In this document: positions 36,591-49,121 of the stretch, piece by piece
How the letters are laid out: every line of letters begins with the position of its first letter
Numbering within the stretch: the stretch's first letter is position 1
Origin: Phoronis australis
Lineage: Eukaryota; Phoronida; Phoronidae
Direction: 5' to 3'
NCBI GenBank assembly: GCA_002633005.1
Contig: NMRA01000501.1
Coordinates: forward strand, 257,517 to 321,516
DNA: 64,000 nucleotides
The notes under the pieces: generated by a model
Databases searched by the model: none
Told to the model about the DNA's origin: nothing
What the model saw: the letters and a program-made list of their open reading frames with translations, nothing else
Program-made: the position numbers and the translations under genes

Positions 36591-37814
36591 GTGCTCAACT
36601 GCGTTGCTTAAATCTTTTACGTATCCGTTTCCTTCTTTACTCATAGTTGCTATATTTTTCGTTTTGTCTTCATTACGAGCTTTTCTATTGACTTATGGTG
36701 ACGTTTTCTAATAATATAATTAAAAATTGAGCCCTTAATCCAGTCGAAATATTTAGGGACTGAGTCCTTAAATTAGAGGCGTTGTATTAAAGGATCCCTA
36801 CTAATTTTCAGTAATATTGAGAATTCAACGTATAAAACTCACAAATACGCAGCAGATTTAGGAAACATAGTAGAGTCGCTATTTGAGACTTTTTCATGGA
36901 ACCGGACACTGGACCCCCATCATCCATACCTGATGGTATCTGAAATGGGTAGCGTTTTGAGGTGGGTTGTGGTGAATGAAATTGGGAGCAACAGGGCGGT
37001 AGCTAGGCGTTGAAAACTGACCAGCAGCCCAGTAAACCTGCCTTGTGTGTCCCCATAAAACAACCAAGATGTCTACTGAATACACAGTCCATTTAGGGTA
37101 GTTTTTACAGCACTCGTAAACCATTCCTATCTTATTAAATCAACTAACAGCAGTTAGTTAAAGGCATATTCAGCCTCCGTCGACAGGCAAAAATGGCCAA
37201 TTTTAAAGTAAGTAACATAAGGACGCCTTATTTCCTGACTTGATGTTTCAAGATCCGTGTCAAAACAAAAATCTAAACAAACGACATCGTCACTGAGTAT
37301 AACAGTGTTTTTCAAGGTAATAATGCTGTACATATATATACTACCGAAGTGCCCACCGACGTAGAGCTCAATATGCCTTTAAATCAAAAGTGGTGTTGCC
37401 ATATTGCAACAAGGGGCCTTCCAGGGTAAGCCATTTTGACAATAATTGTGGACAAGTACTATTTTGTTGAAAACGGGATAGCACAGCACTTAAATTCATT
37501 CAAAATTCTAGTGGTGCCCGGCGGTTATCAGCCAAGTTTAATACTATGAAGTTTCCCCAAAATCTGTCAAGTCGCTTTGAAAAATAATAAACAGATAAGG
37601 AAAACATTTTGGATGCAGAAAATGCTGCAATTGTGTCCAAATTATAATCACATAGACCTAAGTGAGCTCAAACTGCGCATACAAAATAAACCGTGCTAGT
37701 CATGATTTGTAAACATGAGCAGCACCTCAAACAATATGTTTTTTGCGGTGTTCATTCCTATCGTGCAATATAGATTATTGACCAACGACAGCCAGGATGT
37801 TGAATGTATGGGAT

Positions 37815-37975
37815 CGTAAAAAATAATTTAAGTAAGTAATAACGAATAATAAAAAATAATAAATAAGTAAAAATAAATAACCATAAATGAATAAGGTATA
37901 GATAAAAATAAATATCTTATAATATAACAATAACAAACTTAGTAAATAAATAGTAATAGTAAATATAATAATCTT
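37815..37975. repeat. A/T-rich AAATAAAT-type tract
   Basis: Imperfect AATAAATAAT/AAATAAATAACC repeats, ~90% AT. The predicted hydrophobic peptide on the minus strand is an artefact of composition. Confidence 0.75.
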
Positions 37976-38689
37976 TAAGATCTGAATGTATTCAAACTGT
38001 AGAAAGAAGTGAGAGAAAGTAGTTAGAAGCATCAATGGGCATATAATAAACTAATCACTACATGTAGTTCCCAAAGTCATACAAACCATTTACGGTAAAT
38101 TTCTATAAGCGATCAAATGCAGGGAACAGTAAAGACATTAATTTCAAATCACCCAGCCTATCGCTAGTTGACTAGCAACAGTTTCACGCAAAAACATCCT
38201 TTGTTTCAATTATGAACAGCATCTATTTCAATCAGTGGGGAAGCGAAAAACCATAAGTCATGAATTTTAAATTATCAGTTGCTGCAGCCGTAGGCAGTGC
38301 TAAAAGCACCGTTGATTTTCTACCGGCTAGAGCCATCAAATCTTGCCATATTTGTTTATTGCACACACGCCTACCAGACGTCTCTACAGTCCATGAAACA
38401 ACAATGACCGCCATTGGCCGTACAATGGCATTTCGCTAGGATATTTTTCTCAAAATCTACAGTTTCTTATAAAAAGGTGTCCGGACTTCGCTTAAAACAT
38501 CATCGGTCAAAATCACAGGCCTAAAAGGAGAACACTGCAGAACAATCAAACACTGGACTGACAGTCACAAAAAGAAAATTGGACAGAGAACAGGTCGGAG
38601 ACAGGGCCAGAGTTGTACTTTGGATACATTTTTGTTATGCAAAGGCCAGTGCAGTTATAGTGGTCTCAAGCGGCAAATACATCACTTTC

Positions 38690-38820
38690 TTAACAAAGCT
38701 GTGCCAGCCACTCGAGTTATATGAACTTTCACAACTGACAAAGTTTGTACCAAACTATCAAAAACCTAAATGTAAAACTCCTTATTTGGATACTGGCAAT
38801 GTCGTGTATAAAACATATGT
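38690..38820. repeat. Dispersed repeat, related to 44050-44205
   Basis: Shares TTAACAAAGCTGTGCCAGCC, CGAGTTAT and AAAACTCCTTATTTGGATAC / TGGCAATGTCGTGTAT with 44050-44205. Non-coding. Confidence 0.65.
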
Positions 38821-39164
38821 ATTCCTCTGTCTGCAATGAGTTTTACATTGGTGTGACTATACGCCAAGTTGGGCACATAAGAACACAAACTCCATGGCAA
38901 CAGTGCTGTCCTTGGACATCCCTGTACCATCCACCAAGTCATTGACGATGAACACTGACATCTACAACCTTCTCCGACATGTACCACGACAGGCCTATGC
39001 GGTCTCTTAGCGTTTACATGGGCATCAATGGCACAGCACCACTCTCATTCTGAGGTACATACCCACAATGCAACGCACATGTCAAACTTTCGCACTGCTT
39101 CTTCACGTCCCCTATCTCACTGCCTTTTTTATTACGTAATTCAGCATTACAATGCTGGAAAACG

Positions 39165-39227
39165 TGCGTGTGTGTGTGCGTGCGTGCGTGCGTGCGTGCG
39201 CGCGCGCGCGCGTGCGTGCGTGTGTAA
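39165..39227. repeat. GT/CG alternating purine-pyrimidine tract
   Basis: GTGTGTGTGCGTGCGTGCG followed by CGCGCGCGCGCG: an alternating tract able to adopt Z-DNA. Confidence 0.85.
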
Positions 39228-40077
39228 CTCTGGCACAAAAGCATGAGCAAAACGTGTAACTACGAGGCGATACATCACTCATCACTTGTTAATAACTCGG
39301 GAGTGCCTGAAACTTTGAAATTTCAGTCAGTTTTGTAACGCATTTCTCCATTATTTTCTAGAAGAGAGCTCAATCCACACCAGTGGCCAATGCGGAACAA
39401 TCAAATAGCGTAGTGGTGATGTGAGAGCTATCACACCATAGATACTTCTACTACAGTCCTTGATGAAACCACCGCGGACGACAGAACTTCGGTAAGCAAA
39501 TATTCTGGAGACACAAGATGACATAGACGAACTTGAGGTATTGGTGGACTGGTCGCACGAAACGAAAATTCTTATTGAAACATTGTTCACACCGAAACTA
39601 CGTTGGCTGTTGCCTGAAAGAGTTCACGAGAGGTCGTGACAATAAAAAATCGTGCTTCGTGTGAACAAGGTCGACAGCTCTGGATAAGGTGTACTACACG
39701 TATGCCAAACTTGGTCGAGGTTTTCGCCAGACTTATTTGACAAGCATTTGTGGCAACAAAGTGCCATTTTGTCGAAACTTAGTCAGAGTTTGATGAGAAC
39801 TTATTGCATCAAGTCCTTAATTGATTATTTCAGCAAGGTAAGTTGTCACGATTTCAACAAATTGCGCGGAGCCACGCCTGTCAGCATGTTGACATTTAGT
39901 TGTACTCTAAATATGTTTGTATTTTTAATAATAATAACAAATATGATAAAAATAATAATACTAGAGGAGTTGTTTTCGCTGTAGCAAAATACCACCATTG
40001 GATCAAACGTCCAACACTGAACTAATATATTCGACTCACGTTTGCTTTACACTTCGAAATAGTTATCAATATATTGG

Positions 40078-40248
40078 CTGAGTTGCACAAAGCTTCAAAA
40101 GTTATCCGCTAGATAAGTTTGATTGTTGCATGACGTCACGTGCATAGTTCAACAATAACAACGTGACGCGTGATTATGCGACGTCATTGTTGATATACGG
40201 CGTATAGCTTTAATGCAACTGGGCCCAGGGCCCAGTTGCATAAAAGCT
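40078..40248. mobile_element. MITE with GGGCCCAGTTGCA ends, abutting a palindrome
   Basis: GTTGCACAAAGCTT at 40082 pairs with TAGCTTTAATGCAAC ending at 40219. The right end continues into the 43-bp palindrome at 40206-40248 (GGGCCCAGGGCCC centre; arms AGCTTTAATGCAACT and AGTTGCATAAAAGCT). Possibly two elements head to head. Confidence 0.55.
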
Positions 40249-40670
40249 CAGGTTTATAAAGGCCAACAGAAACTTTCATAGTCGTAAGAATGCTCCCAAA
40301 TTGATTTTAGCACCTTTTGCAAAATTTACTAACACGAACGGGGTTTTTATAATGCTATTCATTTCGACTGGAAAAGAAATGGCGCTCACGAACACGACCT
40401 GAATGATGTTGCATCACGCAAATATACACTGCTAATTAGATTTCGCACGACAATCGGTAGTTACTGATCAATTGTGTGATAACATTTTGCCGGTATAAAG
40501 CTTGTCGTGTGAGAAGAACGTGTTTTAAATATAACTCGTTTTATCCCAAGCGTTTCAAATTCGTCATCTTGTGAGCAAAGTAACATACAGCAACCTGGCT
40601 GGTATACATGTACATGTAGGTCACCGAACATACATGTACATAGGAGTACTACTGCAATATACACTATCGA

Positions 40671-40746
40671 GAATTCATTTCATCTGAGAATGTCTCAAAG
40701 AGACCGAAGTTCATTCTCGTTGGACATTCCCAGATGAAATGAATTC
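40671..40746. repeat. 24-bp inverted repeat (hairpin)
   Basis: GAATTCATTTCATCTGAGAA... pairs with GAATTCATTTCATCTGGGAA... read from the other strand, around a 28-base loop; one mismatch. Part of the right arm recurs at 41513-41530 (TCCCAGATGAAATGATATC). Confidence 0.75.
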
Positions 40747-41363
40747 GAGATAGGATACCGTAGGGGTTTCCTACGTATGTGGGATAACCTATTTGTTCCA
40801 GATACATGTACATGAACGCATTTGCACAGCGGGGATATCTGGTTGCCTTGTACATGTAGTTTGGCTTGTTGTAATGTCACTCCATGTATATGCCCAGGTT
40901 ACCCGCGCCGATTAAGGATAAGATAATATTTGATGTTTAGTAACTATTTAAGTTTTATTTCATGTTAAATTCAGTTTGTGAAACAGTCAAGTTAAAACAA
41001 TGAACCATTCAATAATATTTAAATTTCGCCGAAAACTTAGAAACATTCCATCCTGGAATATAACAAACAAAACATAAAAGTTGCACGTGCAGCAGTGTGT
41101 TTTTGCTTAGATGAGTTTTTTTAGTTTTCTGGGTCTACTGTCTTGCCTTGTCTTCAGCAATAGAAGTATTCTCCAGTGTTGATCACAACACTAGAAAGTA
41201 ACGGAGGAAAATGTGCTGATTTGCAGAACTTGAGGTAAGAAGTGCATCCCAAAAAGCAGATTTTACACTACCAGAGTAGAGGAACGCAGTGAATTTGGTT
41301 GTGTTGGTAAAAACACGTACTTGATATCATGTTGCAGTTTCCTTAAAATATCTTAGTTTTCAG

Positions 41364-41382
41364 TGTGTGTGTGTGTGTGTGT
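41364..41382. repeat. GT microsatellite
   Basis: About nine GT units. Confidence 0.8.
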
Positions 41383-42353
41383 ACATGTGCTGTATGCAAC
41401 TGTAACAAAACGTTTTCGTTTGATTTGAATTAAATTTTGCCTGATTTTGCATGGGTGGCGCAGCACTGAAAAAAGTGGGGGATATCTCGACTTTCGGTCT
41501 CGTTGGGATTTTCCCAGATGAAATGATATCTCGATAGGATGTGGCAGTAGTATTCCTATGTATGTGGGATAACCTACATATACATGTACATGCCATCGTT
41601 GGCTGTGACGTAATCCCGATTACAGTTTTGAGTATTTTACGCAGATACAGAAAGATTCGTGTCGCTTTAAGCACGAAACCTGTGACCCATTTTTAATTCT
41701 TATTTCGTAAGAAATCAAAATGATTTTTATTGTGATAGGTTTCTCAATCTTTCTATTTTACTTCAGTGTAAATTGAATACGGTTCTTTCGTCTATAAATG
41801 TTCATAAAGTTTATTTGCAAAAAAGTACCTTTTCCAAAACCATTATTCTGCCGGGGTTCGCAGGATATCATCGAACTAAAATGGATTTTTGATATACCTT
41901 TCTGTTGTTTTTACATGCTTAATTTACATGCATCTATTTATTTCAAGCTGCAAATAAATTTCTAAGACTTGACTATTTCTGGTAGGAGTTCTTAGAAACG
42001 ACTGTTTCATGTAAAAGATGTAGCATTGGCAGAGAGACTTTTAAGTGTTTTTTTTTTTTGTAAACTAGAGGACTTGTACTAGGCTTACAATAACTGGACA
42101 CTCTGAGTTCAGTTATTCAGTTTACGCTTGCTGTTGCGAAACCCACTTTTGTAACTGTAACGTGAATCGGCATGTGCAATTTAGTATGCGTGATAATTCA
42201 CGTTCACGTCGCTTTGCGAAACCTCTCTATTATCGTGAGGTATTGAATGCCCGTATGTACACATGTTCATAACCACGTGAGCGTCTAGCGTGGAATTTGA
42301 TTCGCAAGTGATCACACCAGGTACGTATTACTCATGAAAAAAGACATGGCGAA

Positions 42354-42441
42354 GTCGTTATCCCCCGTTATCTAGATCCCTTGTGGACTTTGGAGAATTC
42401 TCTAAAATCCACTTGGGCTCTAGATAACGGGGAATAACGAC
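42354..42441. mobile_element. 88-bp near-perfect palindromic element
   Basis: The left arm begins GTCGTTATCCCCCGTTATCT; the right arm reads GTCGTTATTCCCCGTTATCT in reverse complement. The arms continue through AGA-CCC-TGTGGA-TTT to a GAATTC-like centre. The whole sequence can fold into one hairpin. Confidence 0.75.
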
Positions 42442-43010
42442 TGAGAACATGTAATAATCTATTTATACCACATACTGAACGAGAAACATTGAAAGGAGTC
42501 GATCTACCTTTCTCGACTCGCCTCGGCTTTGTAACTACTTTCTATGTCAAAGGCCCGGGGTCGGAGGTCGTGACCTTTTAAGAAAAGCCGAACTATTTTT
42601 GACAAATAATGCTTATACTCAAAACCAATTGAAAAATTTTAACAAAATAGAAATAAAGTGAATCTATAAATTAAGGTTTAGCAACTATTATAGCTTAATA
42701 CACATTTTATCACTCTAAGCTTCGACCGGGAAAATATCGTCTGCTAGAGTAGGTTACCAATAGTAACTGAGTATAGTGCTCAAAACAAAGGATCCCGACG
42801 ACACGATACCCGCATTCAAATTGGGGATCGATGATTTACAACTGAGAGAATACGACAGAAAAAATTCACTGAATTAAAATATCGTTTTTATGGAAATTAT
42901 GCGTTTTATTTTTCATAGCGTATCAATGTCGGTGCAGTGCCCTTTGTTGGACATGCGATTATTGTGCGTGCTCATTTAAGTATTCTATTTTCACGTTCGC
43001 TGACGTCAGT

Positions 43011-43083
43011 TGCTGAGTGGTGTAGTGGTAAAATCGATGACTCGAAACTCTTGAGGCCCGGGTTCGAATCCGGCCTCGGTTTC
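43011..43083 (+). repeat. tRNA-derived SINE head
   Basis: Box A region GAGTGGTGTAGTGGTAAAATC and box B GGGTTCGAATCC at the right spacing; an anticodon arm is discernible but the acceptor ends do not pair. Repeat sequence shared with 45360 follows ~100 bp downstream. Confidence 0.6.
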
Positions 43084-43183
43084 CCGCCAAAATGTTATGT
43101 ATGGGTTATTACACGGTTGTATCTGCCATTCGAGGCTAATATTGTGGTAAAATACACTTTATTGAAGCAAAAAACGGTATCTA

Positions 43184-43300
43184 TAGATTATAGACAAGAG
43201 ATTCGCAACTCCGACATTTTTAGGGAAATATCCTCTTAACAATTCAAACTCAGCTTCCGGTTAGTGTGTCGTGACGCGAAATTCTTGCATCTAGCTTACT
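43184..43300. repeat. Dispersed repeat (relative at 45360-45490)
   Basis: Shares GATTATAGACAAGAGATTCG, CAACTCCGACATTTT and TTCCGGTTAGTGT with 45360-45490. Confidence 0.65.
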
Positions 43301-43854
43301 ATCCATTATAGGGGGAACAGAACAGTTCTCACAGGGGTTCGCCTATCAAAACACACGTCCATGGACTCGTCACCCTTTCCTCGTTCTGTCAAAAACTGCA
43401 TACAAAGAAAGAAAAACTGAGTCATTTCACATCACAAGTCCTACAGATGAGCACTGAAACCATATTCTCTCTTGTATTTTTGACCACTCCCACTGAAGAC
43501 CAAGCTAAACTTTGAAAAATAGGCACTTTTCACCCCAAAACCACCACTTTCCTGCCGATGCTCTACTACAGCCAACATTTAATTCCAAAAGGAAATTTCC
43601 TAGCTATTTCAAAAATTTGATTCAAAAGTATTGTCAACCGAGGGCCGCTATCTTGAATGAGAGTGCTGCTACATCCGAGCAAGTGGTCTTTTTACATTCT
43701 CAACATGTTCACAAATACAAACAAACCACATTCATTTGGCCTACACGCAATGCCTAACTAAAAATGCCCCCAAGCCTGGCCTACTCCTAGATATTAAATT
43801 TTGGATGTGCAAATTGGCCGCGGCCGCAGCCTGGCTGTTCAGTGCCACCCTGGC

Positions 43855-44000
43855 AGATCGCGTACTTGGCGGAAGTAAAGAGTGTAATGTCTGCCAGGTG
43901 TCGCTAGTGAATAGCGACGTCACGACTTGTGCGTAAGGTCCCAGATTTCGTACATTGAAAATATGCAAAGTTGGCGGTCCATGTACTATAGTCCATGGCT
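43855..44000. repeat. Dispersed repeat (relative at 45623-45765)
   Basis: Shares CCAGGTGTCGCTAGTGAATA, GACGTCAC, CATTGAAAATAT and GTCCATGTACTATAGTC with 45623-45765. Together with the 43184/45360 pair, this suggests one larger element copied twice. Confidence 0.65.
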
Positions 44001-46229
44001 TATCTTAGTAACTGCTTATTTACGAAAACATTAGAACCCTGCAGTTAAAGTCTCGAACCGCAAATACAACGCTTTTTTAACAAAGTTGTGCCAGCCAATC
44101 GAGTTATCTGTGTTTTGTTTTCAAGACTGAAAAAGTTTTTTCCAAACTGTCCAATATAAATATAAAACTCCTTATCTGGATACTGGCAATGTCGTGTATA
44201 GATAAAGTTGTTACACGCGTGTATTGCACTGCGGTTTTGATTCGTTTGTTGTCCGCAACATATTATTCGGTGGCCTTTCGTTATTTTTATGTACATATCT
44301 GTTCATGATTCTTTCACAGAACTAAGCATTCTAATTCCCTGTTAACGTTACTGGCCTACCGCCTACATGTATGTTACATTTTTGTAGCTACCGAAGTCGA
44401 AACAAGCCACCGAGCTCTCGTGCAGCAAGAAACATCCGGTACCAATGTTATTGTCTCGCCTTGTTCGCTATGTAAACTACTGCAGGAAATTTTTTCAAAA
44501 AGAGAATTTCACTATCAAATATAACAACACAAATACTCAAATTATGGTTTGTTTCACAAAAAAAATTCACAGATATTTGATTAGTAACTAGTAACACATC
44601 CAATGTTTCGCTATTCACGATGACTATGAGACTATTGTGCCGCAAAAACGTACAGCTACATGTATCATGAGGGCTGGGTATTTGCACCCGCCCTTCAGCG
44701 GTCGGACATTGTGTCTACTTTTGTATTTTTAGCTGCCGCAGTCAAACCAACTGAGCAAATCTCTCCTCCACCAGAAGTCCTCCTTATCATGGCAGGTAAA
44801 GCTTGTAATGTGATCAATATTTATTATAGTGTTTTAAAACTTACATTTTTTCATACTCGATTTTCAGGCACCCGCATATGTGTATTTCAATCTCTTTCCG
44901 GGCATCCAGCGTCTATTGCTGTGTCTCCAAAACCCATTCCGCGATGCTAAAGTGCTTAAAACCGCCATTTACAAGTGATTTCGTTGTCAGCATTAAACTC
45001 TCCTCTATAGCTTATCACAAACGTGAATAGAAAACCTCAAAAACTAGAAAAGAAAAGAAACTCGACTTAAATTGAAAGTTTGTTAGCTGCACGAGCATAC
45101 ATGTACATGTTAGTGTAAGTTTACCCAGCACAGGCGAGTTTCTAGTACAAACATGTATCATATCCGCCGTTCTCTGACGTCTCGTGGCAAAGTGAAAAGA
45201 CACATAGCGTGGTCAATACTTAGTTGTCACAACCGCCACCAAAACGTGCGGCGCCTCGACATTCTATATTATACCCCTTATCCTGCTGACCTGAATTCCC
45301 CTAGCTGCTAAGTATCATCACCACAGCTGTACACTGGGCTGTTATGAAGGTTTTATTACAGATTATAGACAACAGATTCGCAACTCCGACATTTTCTTGC
45401 GAATTATCTTAGAGGAGGCGCCACCCTCCTAAATTGCCAATTTCAGTTTCCGGTTAGTGTATTGTGACAGGAAATTCTCGAATCTATTTTAGTGTCTAGT
45501 AAAATAATTTCAGTGTTGAAGCGCTGTTCAAAGTTTTCCAATAGTAGAACTGTTGGTATAGTGAGTACTTTTGGCAATGCTATCAAGCGACCACACAACA
45601 GCCGACCTTGATTAGCCGACGGCGTGCTTGCTGGAAGTAAAAGTTGCTAATTTGGCCAGGTGTCGCTAGTGAATAAAGACGTCACAGCTTATGCGCAAGA
45701 TCACAGATTTCGTCCATTGAAAATATACGTATTTGTGGGTCCATGTACTATAGTCTGATTTAGCGACGTAGCGTTGTTCAATTGGAAATTTGAATGGGAA
45801 ATATTAATGTCACAGAAAAATGGTCAACATGAAAGTTGTTCACAATTTCATAGAAATTTAACCATATGTATACCTTCATCATAACCACATTATAAATAAA
45901 CCTGTGAGGTGTCATATTGGCAACCCTTCGTTTTTCAGTTTTGACACGTGTTTACATTATCACAGACCCTCAAAATATAGTAATTTGAGGTTTCTAAAGG
46001 AAATTCATGAGATTCGAGTATTGACAGTGAATATTCATTTTGTCATCACTAAATCATCAGGAAAATGAAAAAGAATATTCACGAACAAGAATTAAGGCAA
46101 GACATTTTACTCAGTTTGTGCCGACACCAAAAGTCTTTACACTACTCATCCATAACACAGTTTATTCTGAATTATCATTGGCCATAGTCTTGAACACTGT
46201 GAAAAAAGTCAAAAGATTTCCTGTTCTAA

Positions 46230-46430
46230 TGTGTTTTTATGGTATTTGAGACGCCCACACATCATCATGTGCACCAACTACTGCAGCGTAAGCGCACGTC
46301 AGCTCGTCCAAAACAGCACGGGAATCTGTGGAAATTTTATCTTCCCGTCACTGTCACAGTCACTTTCAAGTGCTAAATCGAACTCATTATCACACTCAGA
46401 ATGCATTAAAACCCATTTCTAAAAATTAAC
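46230..46430 (-). pseudogene. Decayed acidic coding remnant (paralogue at 57745-57945)
   Basis: Both duplicated units, read on the minus strand, encode a Ser/Asp-rich stretch (CDNEFDLALESDCDSD here) and, after a frame change, a tail ending VVGAHDDVWASQIP-stop (VVSAYDDGWASQTR-stop in unit 2). The shared frame features suggest a broken transposon or gene fragment that predates the duplication. Family not recognised. Confidence 0.35.
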
Positions 46431-46839
46431 CCAGTCATTCCTCTGGCCTCAGCCATTGCAAACTCTACCAACACACTATCATAAATTAACAAATATCTTC
46501 AAAATTATTGATCAGAAACGTGTGATGTCAATATCAAAATCAAGAGGAAGGTGTAAACTTTGGAATGCGCATAACCACAAATCTAAACAACATACGGGGC
46601 TTTCATCATTCCTTAATAAAAATTATTAGTGGTAAGGGCGAGTACACTAGCCTATAGCATACAATTGCACCTTGTCATAAGCGTGTGAGCTCGCCCACAG
46701 CACAGAATAGGATGATTGAGTTGACGAGTGATCTCGTTTACAGCAGCATAAGGGATATCACAAACTAAGGGAAAACAAACAGCAATACCTGACCACTTTA
46801 ACACCAAACACAATAGAGTATAGCTAATGTTGTGATTGG

Positions 46840-46915
46840 TTATCCCGATTCTGTGTAGTATGTTTCGACCAATAAATGCTCGTAACGCACGATCAGTTAT
46901 TTACTATAACATCAG
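46840..46915 (+). promoter_or_regulatory. Candidate 5' untranslated exon and donor of peptidase copy 1
   Basis: A CAG-GTAAAG donor at 46915/46916 is matched by CAG-GTAATG at 58428/58429 in unit 2, within a conserved GTAGTATGTTTCG...CGTAACGCA-GATCAG stretch. ATTGG/CCAAT motifs lie nearby. No conserved ATG is present, so it would be non-coding. Confidence 0.3.
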
Positions 46916-48955
46916 GTAAAGTTCTAAACGTTCTAAATTAAGACCTGGTTTACTGCTGGGGTTATGTTCTGGTGTTTTGATACGAAACTGGTAATTTTTG
47001 GCTCTTTAAGAAATAGATGAAGACTAAATCATTTTAAAAAATTAGGAAATGGATATCTTGTTTTTTACTGTTCAGATGATGGAGAAATCCCCAGTCTTAA
47101 AAGCAGGGAACGACCAGGGTCGGCCACGAACGCGCACACTTGTGATCGCGTGCGAGGAGTCCCGTCTCATCTAAGAAGTAGATCTCACATGGGACCGCGG
47201 GGACTAAGCTTGTTCTATCAGAAATATACGGAGGCCTATGGTATACCGGTCTTAGGTAAGGTCTCTATAGATCTAAATTATAGGTCATCCAGTAGTGAAT
47301 AAGATGGAGACAGTTATGAATCTATAATGAATTTGTTTGAGAATTATTGCCAATGATTGGTTAGCCACTGTGTAAGTTATGAAGAATGTGCGGCATCTAC
47401 AGTAGATTGCGGATATTGGGTCAAGCAACGGAAAACTGTAGACAATACTCGGTGCCAGGTCTGTGGCAACTTCATTGTAAGTCCACATCTGATGTTCCGG
47501 AAAGATGTTCGAGCCTTTAAGTCCGGCGTCGATTCTGTAGTCGGCTTCCGTTCTCTATTGAGTACTTCGTTTTACCCGCATTTGGCTTTTGTAATATTTT
47601 ATTCGTACATGTCAAAAAACTTTAGCGACAAAGTCGATAAAATTGACCTTGATTTTGATTAGACACCTGGTATGTTTTAGATCAATGAGGCCTACATGTG
47701 GGCTGAACAAATTTTAATTTAATCTTTTGCTTGCTTACAATTGCCTGTCCTTCCATAGTTCCAGTGTGTAACTTCTGTACAGTATCGCCACGCCTTTAGA
47801 TCCATCGGTCGATATCGAAAGAACGTTTTGTTCTCGGCCTTTTTACCCAACTTTCTCCTAAATTGTTGCATGCGCTTAAATTTTACATATAAGCGCAGGT
47901 AAGGTCCTTTGCATAGACTCATACATTACTTGCATATAGGTGCCCCCGTTTTGACTATTGCTGTGCCTCCTTCCTTTTTACGTTTATCTTTGGAGTTCGT
48001 AGGCGTATTTTCAAGAAATTCTGTTTTGCCGCATTGCTGCGTCTTTAGGCATGTGGCCTATATCTAAAACGATGTTTTTTGTGTCTTTTTTACCCAAATG
48101 GTTCGCATACTGGCGCATGTGCCTAAGTCTTTCATATACGAGCAGTTCCACACAGATGCCCCTAGGCCTAATGACGCGGAAAGACGGTCGCATTTTCTAT
48201 TTACCGTGATGTAGATATTTAGATAATGTGTTGCATTACTTTACCTTACACCTTCTTGCAAAACATTATCCATATTTCTTCCAATAATCCTGTTTTGCAG
48301 GATCTAGTTCTTTGAGTGACAACGCCCTGAAGAGGGCGTGTTACATCGTACGATTCCTGTTTGCTCACAGAAGAGACGTCCGCCAATCGTACTACAAGCA
48401 TTTTGGACGTTTCGCCCTGATCGGATTAAGGGAAAACACAACTGATATTCCCGAGCACGCGTACTTAGGCGCAGCGTGGGCTCAGAGGACACGCGGTCTG
48501 AGTGCTAAAGTGACTGCGCCCGTATCAACTGCTGGTGAAGAGAATGTGTTGTGTCGTGAAGATGACAGATATAGGTAATATTACTTGTATCCCGTGATTT
48601 ATAGAAAAGTTTCGTCACCTTTGTTGTACGACTTTGCTAGCAATTCCTTTGTGGAACAAGATTTTTTAGAAAAATCGGGGTTTTTCAACTGCTCTTTTGC
48701 ATTTCTGCAACTACAGAAAATCTCACTAAAGTCGGACTTGCGAGAGTCGGATCTTCTCTAATGACTTGGCCGCAATAGGACTGTTTATCTAGTTTGTGCT
48801 CTTGGTCTTTTAGACAAAAGATGTTCCTATTTAGTCAAAACTTTTGGTCCAATTGGATTCACCTTGTACGACTTGTTGAAACTACTTATTTCCTGGTGTC
48901 TTGAATCATAGTATTTTGTGTTCGTCATGTCATTGAAATGCTCTTTTTGTCCCAG

Positions 48956-49121
48956 GAGTGAGGACCACGGACTGCACGAATTCTCTCACGGTTACCATAT
49001 CTTAGGCGCCCAGTTCGCCATATCTGGCTTCAACAGTCGTCTTGCAGCAGCATACAACAGCGCTCGTTCTCGGGGACTATGGGCTAACACATACTCTTTG
49101 AGTACAATGCAAGAATATTTT
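48956..49121 (+). CDS. Copy 1 exon C with HEFSH zinc-binding motif
   Basis: Phase 2 in, phase 0 out. It encodes SEDHGLHEFSHGYHILGAQF and ends STMQEYF. Read-through past the GTACGA donor adds a few codons and a stop, which is not the gene's path. Confidence 0.8.

Larger units (their letters stand above)
37980..46080. other. Gene-poor, repeat-rich interval (apart from the repeats listed)
   Basis: I found no multi-exon structure. One AG...GT-bounded open segment at about 44732-44795 (plus strand) could be an exon, but it has no partner and no recognised domain. Confidence 0.35.

Noticed and set aside
37775-38035. Hydrophobic 86-residue membrane-like protein (minus strand)
   Set aside because: It comes from an ~90% AT tract of AAATAAAT repeats; Leu/Ile/Tyr richness is compositional.
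43011-43083. Functional tRNA gene
   Set aside because: A and B boxes are present, but the acceptor ends do not pair, and adjoining sequence is repeated elsewhere, so it is a SINE head.
44732-44795. AG/GT-bounded open segment (plus strand, AAVKPTEQISPPPEV) resembling an exon
   Set aside because: No neighbouring exon in a matching phase, no known domain and no duplicate; it remains a possibility but is not supported.
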